Assembly: GCF_001591005.1 (NCBI RefSeq)
Contig: NZ_BCTY01000019.1
Location: forward strand, 1-60,745
DNA length: 60,745 nucleotides
Origin: Sphingomonas sanguinis NBRC 13937
GTDB taxonomy: Bacteria; Pseudomonadota; Alphaproteobacteria; Sphingomonadales; Sphingomonadaceae
Reading direction: 5' to 3'
Position numbers and translations under genes: made by a program. Below the pieces are notes generated by a model, which saw nothing but the letters and a program-made list of their open reading frames with translations, did not search any database and had not been told where the DNA came from. Position 1 is the first letter of the stretch. Each line of letters starts with the position of its first letter. This document shows, piece after piece, positions 42,130 through 50,678 of this stretch.

Positions 42130-42179
42130 AACCACCGACCGCATCGGCCGTTCCGGAACGAAGCGACCAGCGACGCATT
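42130..42179. promoter_or_regulatory. Back-to-back EcfG-like promoters
   Basis: GTTCCGGAAC at 42150-42159 places two GGAAC -35 boxes head to head. On the minus strand GGAAC (42154-42150) is followed after 16 bases by GGTT (42133-42130), close to the EcfG consensus GGAAC-N16-17-CGTT. On the plus strand GGAAC (42155-42159) is followed after 16 bases by CATT (42176-42179), one mismatch from CGTT. They face the DJ-1/PfpI and topoisomerase IB genes respectively. Confidence 0.55.
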
Positions 42180-42204
42180 TGCAAAGATGACCCGAGAGAG
42201 AGCG

Positions 42205-43206
42205 ATGGCCACCCGATTAGTCTATTGCGACGACAGCAAGCCCGGCATCACCCGAACCAAGGTCCGGGGGAAATGGGCCTATTGGACGACCAAGGGCGAT
42301 CGGATCACCGACGCCGAAGAGATCGATCGGCTGAACAAGATCGGCCTGCCCCCCGCGTACAAGGACGCCTGGTTCTGCCCGCGCGCCAATGGCCATATCC
42401 AGGCGGTCGGCTGGGACGAGAAGGGCCGCAAGCAATATCGCTATCACGCCGATTTCCGCGAGGCACAGGACGCCGCCAAATATGAGCGTTGCGTCGATTT
42501 CGGCCATGCGCTCCCCGCCCTGCGCAAGCGTGTCGAAGCGGACTTGAAGAAGCGCGGCCTGTGTAAGGAGCGCGCGGTTGCCGCCGTCGTCCGGCTGCTC
42601 GACAACGGCCATTTGCGGGTGGGCAACGAAGCCTATGCCGCGACCAACAAGAGTTTCGGCGCAACGACGCTGCGCAAGCGCCACGGACAAGTGAGGGGCA
42701 CGACGCTGCGGCTGCGCTACCGGGGCAAGTCGGGCAAGATGCGCGACCTGACCCTGACCGACCGTTCGCTCGCCAGCTTCGTGAAGCGCTGTCAGGATTT
42801 GGACGAACAGCATCTCTTCGCCTGGGTCGATGACGAGGGCGAGGCAAATCCCGTCTCCTCGTCGGACGTCAACACCTATATCCGCGAGGCGACGGGCTGC
42901 GATTTCACGGCCAAGCATTTCCGCACCTGGGCTGCCAGCGTCGCCGCGTTCGAGGCGCTGGCACTGGCCGAGGCGGACCTCAGCCTGAAGGCGATGCTGG
43001 AGCCGGTCGTCGAAAAGCTTGGCAACACGCCCGCCATCGCGCGCAAATCCTATGTCCACCCCTCGCTGATCGCACTCGTCAAGGATGGGCAGGCGGCGTT
43101 TCGCGAAACACTACGCCTGCCCCGCGCCCGCGCCGGGCTGTCGCGTGTCGAATGCGGCCTGATCGCGTTTCTCGAAGCCGGAACCCCGGCGACCAAGGCG
43201 GCCTGA
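42205..43206 (+). CDS. DNA topoisomerase IB (poxvirus-like bacterial type)
   Basis: A 333-residue type IB topoisomerase that relaxes supercoils through a 3'-phosphotyrosine link. The N-terminal domain (about residues 10-80, including IGLPPAYKDAWFCPRANGHI) precedes the catalytic core: VVRLLDNGHLRVGNEAYA with arginine 130, AKHFRTWAAS with arginine 240, and ARKSYVHPSLIA with the nucleophile tyrosine 283. ATG 42205 follows GAGAGAG; an in-frame ATG at 42187 is possible. It is divergent from the DJ-1/PfpI gene through an EcfG-like promoter region. Confidence 0.94.
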   Translation: MATRLVYCDDSKPGITRTKVRGKWAYWTTKGDRITDAEEIDRLNKIGLPPAYKDAWFCPRANGHIQAVGWDEKGRKQYRYHADFREAQDAAKYERCVDFGHALPALRKRVEADLKKRGLCKERAVAAVVRLLDNGHLRVGNEAYAATNKSFGATTLRKRHGQVRGTTLRLRYRGKSGKMRDLTLTDRSLASFVKRCQDLDEQHLFAWVDDEGEANPVSSSDVNTYIREATGCDFTAKHFRTWAASVAAFEALALAEADLSLKAMLEPVVEKLGNTPAIARKSYVHPSLIALVKDGQAAFRETLRLPRARAGLSRVECGLIAFLEAGTPATKAA

Positions 43207-43231
43207 CCGCCCCGATTTCCAAGGAGTCCCC

Positions 43232-44404
43232 ATGGCGAAATCCTCGCCCAAGGCGCCGATCTTCGACGGCTCCCGCATCCCCGATCAGGTCAGCGGCATC
43301 ATCAACGCCACCTCCTGGTGGGTACAGCATTACTGGCTGAAGGTGCTGATCGCGATCGGTTTCGGCGCGGTCATCGTGCTGGCGCTGCTCTGGGTGCGCA
43401 AGCTGGGAGACAAGCTATGTAGCCGCCCCGGTTTTGCGGGCGGCTGGGGCGTGATCCTGGGCCATGCCATCGCGCGCACCAACCTGTTCTTCATCGTCAC
43501 GCTCGCCGCGCAACTGGTCGCGGGCTATGCGGGCGCGCCGGGCGAGGTCGCCAAGACGATCAGCTTCCTCTTCACCATCGCCAGCACCTTCCAGGCCGCG
43601 ATCTGGGCGCGCGAGCTGATCCTCGGCACGATCGAGCATCGTACCCAGTCCGAACATTATTCGGGCGAGGCGCTGCTGTCGGCCATGGGGCTGATCCGTC
43701 TACTGGTGACGGCGGTGCTGTTCGCTATCGCGCTGGTCGTGGTGCTCGACAATCTGGGCGTCAACGTCACCGGCCTGGTCGCGGGTCTGGGCGTCGGCGG
43801 TATCGCCATCGGTCTGGCGGCGCAGGGGATTTTCGGCGACCTGTTCGCCGCGCTCGCCATCATCTTCGACCGGCCGTTCCGGCGCGGCGACAAGATCGCC
43901 TATGACAACACCAGCGGAATCATCGAGGCAATCGGCCTGAAATCGACGCGCATCCGCGCCTTTACCGGCGAGTTGCGGATCATCTCGAACCGAAACCTCC
44001 TGGACAAGGAAATCCAGAACCAGACGGTGCGCCAGCATGTCCGCCTGTCGTTCATGATCGGCGTCGCGTACGAGACTTCGCCCGAGACCCTGGCGCGTAT
44101 CCCCGCCCTATTGACCGAGATCGTGGAGGGCGAAGGCGGCAAAGTCGCCCGCGCCGGGTTCGAGAGCTTCGGCGCGTCGAGCCTCGACTTCGCCCTGCAG
44201 TTCGACGTTCCTGGCGACGACTGGGCCACCGCGCACGACCTGCGCAATCGGGTGCTGGTCACCCTGATGAAGCGGTTCGCGGCCGAGGGGATTTCTATCC
44301 CCTACCCCACCCAGACGACCTATACCGCCGCGCCGGACGGGACGCTGGTCATGCCCTATCCGCAGGTCCAGCCGGTCGAGGTACATCAGGCCGCTGGCGG
44401 CTGA
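43232..44404 (+). CDS. MscS-family mechanosensitive ion channel
   Basis: A 390-residue channel protein with hydrophobic segments near residues 36-53, 75-97 and 150-172, then the MscS pore helix and beta domain: GLVAGLGVGGIAIGLAAQGI followed by FGDLFAALAIIFDRPFRRGD. The C-terminal alpha/beta domain is complete (RLSFMIGVAYETSPETLARI). AAGGAG precedes the ATG. It starts 25 bp after the topoisomerase stop, so the two may be co-transcribed. Its last 19 bases overlap the convergent DUF2167 gene. Confidence 0.93.
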   Translation: MAKSSPKAPIFDGSRIPDQVSGIINATSWWVQHYWLKVLIAIGFGAVIVLALLWVRKLGDKLCSRPGFAGGWGVILGHAIARTNLFFIVTLAAQLVAGYAGAPGEVAKTISFLFTIASTFQAAIWARELILGTIEHRTQSEHYSGEALLSAMGLIRLLVTAVLFAIALVVVLDNLGVNVTGLVAGLGVGGIAIGLAAQGIFGDLFAALAIIFDRPFRRGDKIAYDNTSGIIEAIGLKSTRIRAFTGELRIISNRNLLDKEIQNQTVRQHVRLSFMIGVAYETSPETLARIPALLTEIVEGEGGKVARAGFESFGASSLDFALQFDVPGDDWATAHDLRNRVLVTLMKRFAAEGISIPYPTQTTYTAAPDGTLVMPYPQVQPVEVHQAAGG

Positions 44405-45438
44405 TCCTCGGCGGACTTTGGCACGGCCGGAGCCTCTGAGGATGGGGCGTTCGGATGCTCAGCTTGCAAGGCGGTATCAGCGGGGGCCGCTTCGACCTCC
44501 CCGTCCTGTTCAGCCTCCTTCCGGCCAAACAGCTTACGCCCCCAGCGCATCACCGCCATGCCCGCCGCGACGATCAGGACGATGAACTTCTTGCCGAAAC
44601 CCAGGATGATCGCGAGCAGCCCGAGCTTCTTGGCCGCCGCCACGCCGACACCCGCCGCGACCAGACCCGCCAATCCATATTCGGCCGTCTTGTCGGTCGA
44701 GGCGTCATAGTCCGCATAGGTCTCGCCCCGGTCGAAGCTCGCCGCGCGCCCGAATTCTGCCGCCGCCGCGCGCACCTCGGGCAGATGCGCCATGTCGGAG
44801 ACCATGTTGAGGCTCAGCACGCCGCGCCGCCCGAGCAGCCGCACGTCATAGTTGAGCGAGTCCGGCCCCTTGCTGCCCTCGAACTTCAGCTGGCGGGCCC
44901 AGACCAGCGAATGGTCCTTGGCGTCGTATGACGGCGGCTGGGCCCAGCCGACGATCTGAACCGCCGAAAAGCCTTGCTTCTTGCGCTCTTCGTTCCGCTC
45001 CTTGGCGGCGTCGCGCATGTCGGACAGGACCTGATCGTAATCCTGCTCGGAGGCGTCCTTGTCGCTAACGTAACCGGTGTCCTCATAGGTCACGACCGCG
45101 CCCCAGACATTGTCCGACGTCGTGGTCCCCTTGGGAAGGACCAGACCCAGCACGTCGCTGACCGCATCGGCCGGGTTGCCCCAGACCTGGGTCAGCACCT
45201 TCTTGGCATCGTCGGCGGGCAGGAAATAATAGCGATCACCCAGATGCAGCGTCGCCTTGGCCGGGGCGATCACGACATCGCCGGTCTGCTTGTGCAGGCC
45301 CTGTTCGAACGCGCGCAACTGCGCCTCGGCACTGTTTGCCGTGGGCGCCGGATCGGCCGCCATCGCGCCGCCAGACCAGCTGCCGACCACCAGCATCAGC
45401 GCCACTGCAACGGCGCGCGTTCTCCGCCAATTCATCAT
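44386..45438 (-). CDS. DUF2167 membrane protein
   Basis: A 350-residue protein with a signal peptide or first helix (RTRAVAVALMLVVGSWSGGA) and an exported domain with the DUF2167 pattern: LGDRYYFLPADDAKKVLTQV, WGAVVTYEDTGYVSDKDA, LRWARQ-like SLVWARQLKFEGSKG, and YDVRLLGRRGVLSLN. Two C-terminal helices (about 255-300) and an acidic tail follow. The family's function is unknown. The start is ATG 45438 (a second ATG follows directly). It lies 46 bp after putA on the same strand and overlaps the convergent channel gene by 19 bases. Confidence 0.88.
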   Translation of the reverse strand: MMNWRRTRAVAVALMLVVGSWSGGAMAADPAPTANSAEAQLRAFEQGLHKQTGDVVIAPAKATLHLGDRYYFLPADDAKKVLTQVWGNPADAVSDVLGLVLPKGTTTSDNVWGAVVTYEDTGYVSDKDASEQDYDQVLSDMRDAAKERNEERKKQGFSAVQIVGWAQPPSYDAKDHSLVWARQLKFEGSKGPDSLNYDVRLLGRRGVLSLNMVSDMAHLPEVRAAAAEFGRAASFDRGETYADYDASTDKTAEYGLAGLVAAGVGVAAAKKLGLLAIILGFGKKFIVLIVAAGMAVMRWGRKLFGRKEAEQDGEVEAAPADTALQAEHPNAPSSEAPAVPKSAEDQPPAA

Positions 45439-45484
45439 TCCCCCCTCGCCCGCCCTCCCATGGCGAACGAGGGGAGAATAACGA

Positions 45485-48451
45485 TCAGATCCCGCCTTCG
45501 TCCAGCGACAACAACGTCGCGTTGCCGCCCGCCGAGGTCGTGTCGACCGACACCGCCCGCTCCGCGCAGAAGCGGTACAAGTAATGCGGTCCGCCTGCCT
45601 TCGGTCCGGTGCCGGAAAGTCCTTCGCCGCCAAAGGGCTGGCTGCCCACGACTGCGCCGATCATCGAGCGGTTGATGTAGAGGTTGCCGACCGCCGCTTC
45701 CGCCTCGATTACTTCACCCGCACGCGCGATACGGCTGTGCAGGCCCATGGTTAGGCCGTACCCCTTGGCGTTCACCTTCGCGATCGTCTCGGACAGCGTG
45801 CCCGCTTCCCAGGTAGCGACGTGCAGGATCGGGCCGAACCATTCCTGGGTCAGGTCCTCCACCCGGTCGAGGCGGATCAGCGTCGGCGGCACGAACAGGC
45901 CATCAGCAGGAGAATCGAGCGTCTTGATCGTCTGCGTCACCATCGACGCGCGGTACGCCATCAGCTTGTCATAGGCCGCTTGGTCGATCACCGGGCCGAC
46001 ATCGGTCGCCGGATGGCCGGTGGGACCCAGCACCAGCGTCTCCATCGCGCCCTTCAGCATGGCGATGACGTTGTCGGCGACATCCGCCTGCACCAGCAGG
46101 AGACGTAGCGCCGAGCAACGCTGCCCCGCCGAGCGGAAGGACGAGGTGATGACGTCCGCCACCACCTGTTCGGGCAGCGCGGTCGAGTCGACGATCATCG
46201 CGTTGATGCCGCCGGTCTCGGCGATCAGCGGGACGATCGGACGGTCGTCATCCGCCACGAGCGTGCGCGCGATCCGCTTGGCGGTGGCGGTCGAGCCGGT
46301 GAAGGCCACGCCCGCGATGCGGTGATCCTCGGTCAGCTTCTGGCCGACATCCGGCCCACCGACCGCGAGCAGCAGTGCGTCACGCGGCACGCCCGCCCGG
46401 TACGCCAGTTCGACGGCGGCCTGTGCGATGGCGGGTGTCTGCGGCGCGGGCTTGGCGACCACGGTGTTGCCGGTGACGAGCGCGGCGACCGTCTGGCCCA
46501 GGAAGATCGCCAGCGGGAAGTTCCATGGCGCGACCGTCGCCCAGACACCGCGTCCTTCGAGGTGCAGCGTGTTGCGCTCGCCCGTCGGCCCGGGCAGTTC
46601 GACCGAACCGAGCCGGGCGCGCGCCTGCTGTGCATAGTAACGACAGAAATCGGCGGCCTCGCGGACTTCGCCGATCGCGTCGGGAATGGTCTTGAACGCC
46701 TCCTGCACCAGGATCGCCATCAGCCGCTCGCGATCCGCCTCCAGCAAGTCGGCCAGCTTCTCCAGCACGCTCGCGCGGGTATCGAGCGGCGTCGCGTTCC
46801 AGGCCGGGAACGCCGCATGGGCGCGGGACACCAGCGATGCGACATCGGCGGTGGCGGCGACCGGCTTCACGGCGGGCGCGTTGACCGCCTTCACCGTGGC
46901 GTCCAGCGTCGCAATGTCACTCAAATCGATGCCGGTCGAGTTGCGATGCCCCGGCGCGAACAGATCGATAGGCAGCGGGATGCTCGGGTGACGCGCGCCG
47001 CCGACGGCGGCGATCTTGGCGACCGGGTCGGCGAGGATCTCCGCCTCGGTCAGCCGCGCATCGGCGAGCTGGTGGACGAAGCTGGAATTCGCGCCATTCT
47101 CCAGCAAGCGGCGAACCAGATAGGCCAGCAGATCGCGATGCCCGCCGACCGGGGCATAGATGCGGCACTTATGCCCATGCTCGCGCACCAGCCGCTCATA
47201 CAGGCCGTCGCCCATGCCGTGCAGCCGCTGGAACTCAAAGTCGTGGGAATTGCCCGCCCATTCCAGGATGGTCGCGACGGTCAGCGCATTGTGGCTGGCA
47301 AAGGCGGGGCGGATATTCTCGGCCGCCAGCATGTCCTTGGCCACCGCCAGATAGGACACGTCGGTCGCCGCCTTGCGGGTGAAGAGCGGATAGTCGGCCA
47401 GCCCCTCGACCTGGGTGCGCTTGATCTCGCTGTCCCAGTACGCGCCCTTGACCAGCCGGACGTTCATGATCCGGTCGAGGCCATTGGCCCAGCCGATGAC
47501 CGCGCGCGCACGCTTGCCATAAGCCTGCACCGCCATGCCGAACCCGTCCCAGCCCTTGAGCGCCGGGAGCGCCGCGACGCCGCCGATGATGTCCAGGCTC
47601 ATCTCCAGCCGCTCGGACTCCTCGGCATCGACGGTGAGGGCAATGCCCTTGTCCGCCGCCTGCCGCGCCAGCTGCGCCAGCATGTCGGTGAGTGCTGGCA
47701 CGCACTCATAGGCGCGCGGCAGTTCGTAGCGCGGGTGGAGCGCCGACAGCTTGACCGAGATCGAATGGCCCGCCGCCGGGTCCGACCCCACCGCGTCGAT
47801 CGCCTTCACATAGGCCTGGAAATAACGCTCGGCATCCTCATGCGTCCGCGCCGCCTCGCCCAGCATGTCGAAGCTGGCGGTAAAGCCCTTGTTCTCGGGC
47901 TTCTTCATGCGGCGCATGGCCTCTTCGATGGTGCGGCCCATCACGAAGATCTCGCCCATCATCCGCATCGCGGCACCGACCGCCTGGCGCACGAACGGCT
48001 CGCCCGCGCGCGACAGCAAGCGCTTCAGCGGCCCCGCCTCGCCCTCACCGACCAGCGCGCGGCCGACGACCAGGCCCCAGGTGGCCGAGTTGACCAGCTT
48101 CGACGCCGACCGCCCGGTATGCGCGCGCCAGTCCGCCTCGCCCAGCTTGTCGGCGATCAGCAGATCGGCGGTCTCAGGGTCGGGCACGCGCAGGAACGCC
48201 TCGGCGAGGCTCAGCAGCGCGACGCCCTCGGACGAGTTAAGCCGATATTCCTGGAGGAACTGGTTCACCCAACCGCGATTCTGCGCGGCACGCAGGTCGG
48301 CGAGCAAGCCCGAGGCATGGCCCATGATCCGCTCCCGCGCTTCCGGCGTCGCGGCGGCACGGTCGAGCAGCGGCTTCAAGACATCGGGTTCGGGCGCACG
48401 ATACAGCGATTTCATGGTCTTGCGCGCGTCGGCGGTAACGGCAGAGGTCAT
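45485..48451 (-). CDS. putA: Bifunctional proline dehydrogenase / P5C dehydrogenase PutA
   Basis: A 988-residue enzyme that oxidises proline to glutamate in two steps. The FAD proline dehydrogenase half has FLQEYRLNSSEGVALLSLAE, VRLVKGAYWDSEIKRTQVEG and RIYAPVGGHRDLLAYLVRRL. The aldehyde dehydrogenase half has APWNFPLAIFLGQTVAALVT, the glutamate in LIAETGGINAMIVD and the catalytic cysteine in FRSAGQRCSALRLLL. No N-terminal ribbon-helix-helix domain is present, so this is the short PutA class and not a self-repressor. ATG 48451 is the best start; upstream in-frame sequence is non-conserved. Confidence 0.96.
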   Translation of the reverse strand: MTSAVTADARKTMKSLYRAPEPDVLKPLLDRAAATPEARERIMGHASGLLADLRAAQNRGWVNQFLQEYRLNSSEGVALLSLAEAFLRVPDPETADLLIADKLGEADWRAHTGRSASKLVNSATWGLVVGRALVGEGEAGPLKRLLSRAGEPFVRQAVGAAMRMMGEIFVMGRTIEEAMRRMKKPENKGFTASFDMLGEAARTHEDAERYFQAYVKAIDAVGSDPAAGHSISVKLSALHPRYELPRAYECVPALTDMLAQLARQAADKGIALTVDAEESERLEMSLDIIGGVAALPALKGWDGFGMAVQAYGKRARAVIGWANGLDRIMNVRLVKGAYWDSEIKRTQVEGLADYPLFTRKAATDVSYLAVAKDMLAAENIRPAFASHNALTVATILEWAGNSHDFEFQRLHGMGDGLYERLVREHGHKCRIYAPVGGHRDLLAYLVRRLLENGANSSFVHQLADARLTEAEILADPVAKIAAVGGARHPSIPLPIDLFAPGHRNSTGIDLSDIATLDATVKAVNAPAVKPVAATADVASLVSRAHAAFPAWNATPLDTRASVLEKLADLLEADRERLMAILVQEAFKTIPDAIGEVREAADFCRYYAQQARARLGSVELPGPTGERNTLHLEGRGVWATVAPWNFPLAIFLGQTVAALVTGNTVVAKPAPQTPAIAQAAVELAYRAGVPRDALLLAVGGPDVGQKLTEDHRIAGVAFTGSTATAKRIARTLVADDDRPIVPLIAETGGINAMIVDSTALPEQVVADVITSSFRSAGQRCSALRLLLVQADVADNVIAMLKGAMETLVLGPTGHPATDVGPVIDQAAYDKLMAYRASMVTQTIKTLDSPADGLFVPPTLIRLDRVEDLTQEWFGPILHVATWEAGTLSETIAKVNAKGYGLTMGLHSRIARAGEVIEAEAAVGNLYINRSMIGAVVGSQPFGGEGLSGTGPKAGGPHYLYRFCAERAVSVDTTSAGGNATLLSLDEGGI

Positions 48452-48654
48452 AGGTCTTCGTCCGGTCGGGCGGCCCGGCGCGCGGCGAAGCGCTTGGCGG
48501 GTCGCATGGCTATGCTGTGATGGACCAGCGCTTAGCGGGAAATCTGGGGATTGGGTATCGTTTGATACGAACCCGATTGAGACCGCACATATCACGCGCA
48601 ACCATCCCTGCCCCCGCATCGTTCTCCCGCCAAACCCCTGAAAGGAGAGCCACG

Positions 48655-49134
48655 ATGGCCGATGACAGCCCCCAGGAAATCGCCGCCAAGTTCCTCGACA
48701 AGCTGAAGAGCAGCCCGTTCGTCATGATCAGCCTGAACGACGGCCAGCATTCCGAGCCGATGACCGCCCAGATCGATGACGATCAGCCCAACACGCTGTT
48801 CTTCTTCGCAGGTCGCGACAACCGGATCGCGAGCGGCGGCGAAGCGATGGCGCAGTTCGTCGGTAAGGGCCATGACTTCTTCGCCTGCTTGGCGGGCCAT
48901 GTGTCAAAGGACAATGATCCCGCCCAGATTGACAAGCTGTGGAGCAATCAGGTCGAGGCTTGGTTCCCGCAAGGCAAGTCAGACCCGAACCTGACGCTGC
49001 TGCGCTTCGACATCAATTCGGCCGAGCTGTGGGAAACCGACATCTCGATCTCTGGCCGGGTGAAGATGCTGTTCGGAGGCACGATCCGCTCGGACGAGTC
49101 GTCCAGCCATGCGGTGGTCGGCTCGGTCGCGTAA
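48655..49134 (+). CDS. PNPOx-fold general stress protein
   Basis: A 159-residue member of the pyridoxamine-5'-phosphate-oxidase-like split-barrel family (general stress protein 26 type). FVMISLNDGQHSEPMTAQID and NTLFFFAGRDNRIASG form the barrel, DFFACLAGHVSKDNDPAQID and KLWSNQVEAWFPQGKSDPNL are characteristic, and LLRFDINSAELWETD ends the fold. It may bind flavin or F420-like cofactors. AAAGGAGAG precedes the ATG. It is divergent from putA and has its own terminator. I see no EcfG motif upstream. Confidence 0.9.
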   Translation: MADDSPQEIAAKFLDKLKSSPFVMISLNDGQHSEPMTAQIDDDQPNTLFFFAGRDNRIASGGEAMAQFVGKGHDFFACLAGHVSKDNDPAQIDKLWSNQVEAWFPQGKSDPNLTLLRFDINSAELWETDISISGRVKMLFGGTIRSDESSSHAVVGSVA

Positions 49135-49155
49135 TCCGCGATCACTGGAATGCGA

Positions 49156-49190
49156 AACGCCCGGACGCCCCATGGCCTCCGGGCGTTTTT
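49156..49190 (+). terminator. Rho-independent terminator after the stress-protein gene
   Basis: A ten-bp stem (AACGCCCGGA, 49156-49165, with TCCGGGCGTT, 49178-49187) and five T at 49186-49190 in the gap between two convergent genes. The plus-strand orientation is clear from the T-run. Confidence 0.88.
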
Positions 49191-49231
49191 CTATGTCTTC
49201 CAGCGCCGCTCCGCCAGAGCGGATGCGGGGA

Positions 49232-50449
49232 TCAGGCGTTTGCCTTGATCCACTCCTCGACCACCGGTGCGATGCGGTTGCGCCATTTGGAGCCGTTGAA
49301 GATGCCGTAATGGCCGACCTTCTCGGCCATGTAGTAGCGCTTCTTCTCGTCCGACAGGTTGGTCGCCAGCGTCAGCGCAGCGCGGGTCTGGCCCAGGCCC
49401 GAAATATCGTCCCGCTCGCCCTCGATCGCCAGGATGCCGATGTCGGTAATCGCACCCGGATCGACACGCTTGCCATGGTGCAGCATCTCGCCCTTGGGCA
49501 GGGCGTGGCGCTGGAAGACCAGCTCGACGGTCTGAAGATAGAATTCCGCCGTCATGTCGCAGACCGCGCGATATTCGTCGTAGAAGCGCTTGGTGGAATC
49601 GGCGCTTTCGCCATCGCCCTGAACCAGATGCTTGAACATCTCCCAATGCGAAATCATGTGGTTGCCCAGGTTCATCGACATGAACCCGGCCAGCTGCAGA
49701 AAGCCCGGATAGACCCGCCGCCCGGCGCCCGGATAGGTCATCGGCACGGTCGCGATCGCGTTCTGCTCGAACCAGGCATGGGGCCGCTCGGTGGCGAGCA
49801 GATTGACGGCGGTCGGCGCCTCGCGCGTATCGACCGGCCCGCCCATCAGGGTCAGCGTGCGCGGAGTGCAGGGATGCTTGTCCGCGCTCATCACGCAGGC
49901 CGCGACATAACAGGGCACCGAAGGCTGACACACCGCAAGAGCATGAGCACCCGGCCCGATTTCAGCCAGGAAGTCGATGATGTAGTCGACATAATCGTCG
50001 AAATCGAAACGCCCATCGGACAGCGGCACCAGCTTCGCATCGCGCCAATCGGTGATGTACACCTCGCAGGTCGGCAGCATCCGCTCGACCGTGCCGCGCA
50101 GCAGCGTGGCGTAATGGCCCGACATCGGCGCGACGATCAGCAGCTTGGGGCTATCCTCCACGCCTTCACGGCGGAAGCGCTTCAGCTGGCCGAACGGCTT
50201 GCGGAGCACGATCTCCTCATGCACCGCGACCTCGCGCCCGTCGATCTGGGTCTTGGTCAGGCCGAAGGCGGGCTTGCCGCGCGGTGCGGCGGCATGGGCA
50301 AAGACCTCCAGCGCCGATCCCATGATCGCGCCGCCGCCCAGATAGGCAAAGGGATTGGCCGGATTCTGGAGCAGCCCTGCCCCGAAATTGGCCAGCGCAC
50401 TTGCGCCCGCCAGCATCGAGCGTTGCATTTCATAGGCGTCGTACAGCAT
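49232..50449 (-). CDS. phaZ: Intracellular polyhydroxyalkanoate depolymerase
   Basis: A 405-residue PHA depolymerase of the intracellular PhaZ1 class, which mobilises storage granules. The N-terminal stretch MLYDAYEMQRSMLAGASALA and the body segments MSGHYATLLRGTVERMLPTC, VYITDWRDAKLVPLSDGRFD and AHALAVCQPSVPCYVA are typical. In this class the nucleophile is a cysteine in a VCQPSVP-like box, here C174. EGERDDISGLGQT and GHYGIFNGSKWRN supply the acid and histidine regions. AGGGGA precedes the ATG. It is divergent from an ABC exporter gene. Confidence 0.94.
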   Translation of the reverse strand: MLYDAYEMQRSMLAGASALANFGAGLLQNPANPFAYLGGGAIMGSALEVFAHAAAPRGKPAFGLTKTQIDGREVAVHEEIVLRKPFGQLKRFRREGVEDSPKLLIVAPMSGHYATLLRGTVERMLPTCEVYITDWRDAKLVPLSDGRFDFDDYVDYIIDFLAEIGPGAHALAVCQPSVPCYVAACVMSADKHPCTPRTLTLMGGPVDTREAPTAVNLLATERPHAWFEQNAIATVPMTYPGAGRRVYPGFLQLAGFMSMNLGNHMISHWEMFKHLVQGDGESADSTKRFYDEYRAVCDMTAEFYLQTVELVFQRHALPKGEMLHHGKRVDPGAITDIGILAIEGERDDISGLGQTRAALTLATNLSDEKKRYYMAEKVGHYGIFNGSKWRNRIAPVVEEWIKANA

Positions 50450-50678
50450 CGTCGATTCCCCTGCGCTCCGCCGGACGGAGCCCTGATGGCCTTTGGTCTA
50501 GCATGAAACCGTTTTCGCATAATGACCAGAATATGGCCGTTGCGTCATAGTGCCGGTGTCGTGACAAAACCGTGATACGCTATTGTCCGTGTAAACGCGC
50601 CGAAACGGCGAAACGATGCAGAGGCGACGACCGCCGCCGTTGAGCCGCTGTGCGCACGCTGCTAGGCCCGGTCGCATC

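Noticed and set aside
45442..45474. Hairpin between putA and the DUF2167 gene as a terminator
   Set aside because: The seven-bp CCCCTCG/CGAGGGG stem has no T-run on the minus strand and overlaps the DUF2167 ribosome-binding region, so I do not call it a terminator.
46322..48520. 732-codon plus-strand open frame opposite putA
   Set aside because: Antisense shadow of putA with arginine/glutamine-rich composition and no family features.
50607..50619. CGCCGAAACGGCG hairpin between phaZ and the ABC gene
   Set aside because: A five-bp stem with a three-base loop is expected often in DNA of this base composition; no supporting context.
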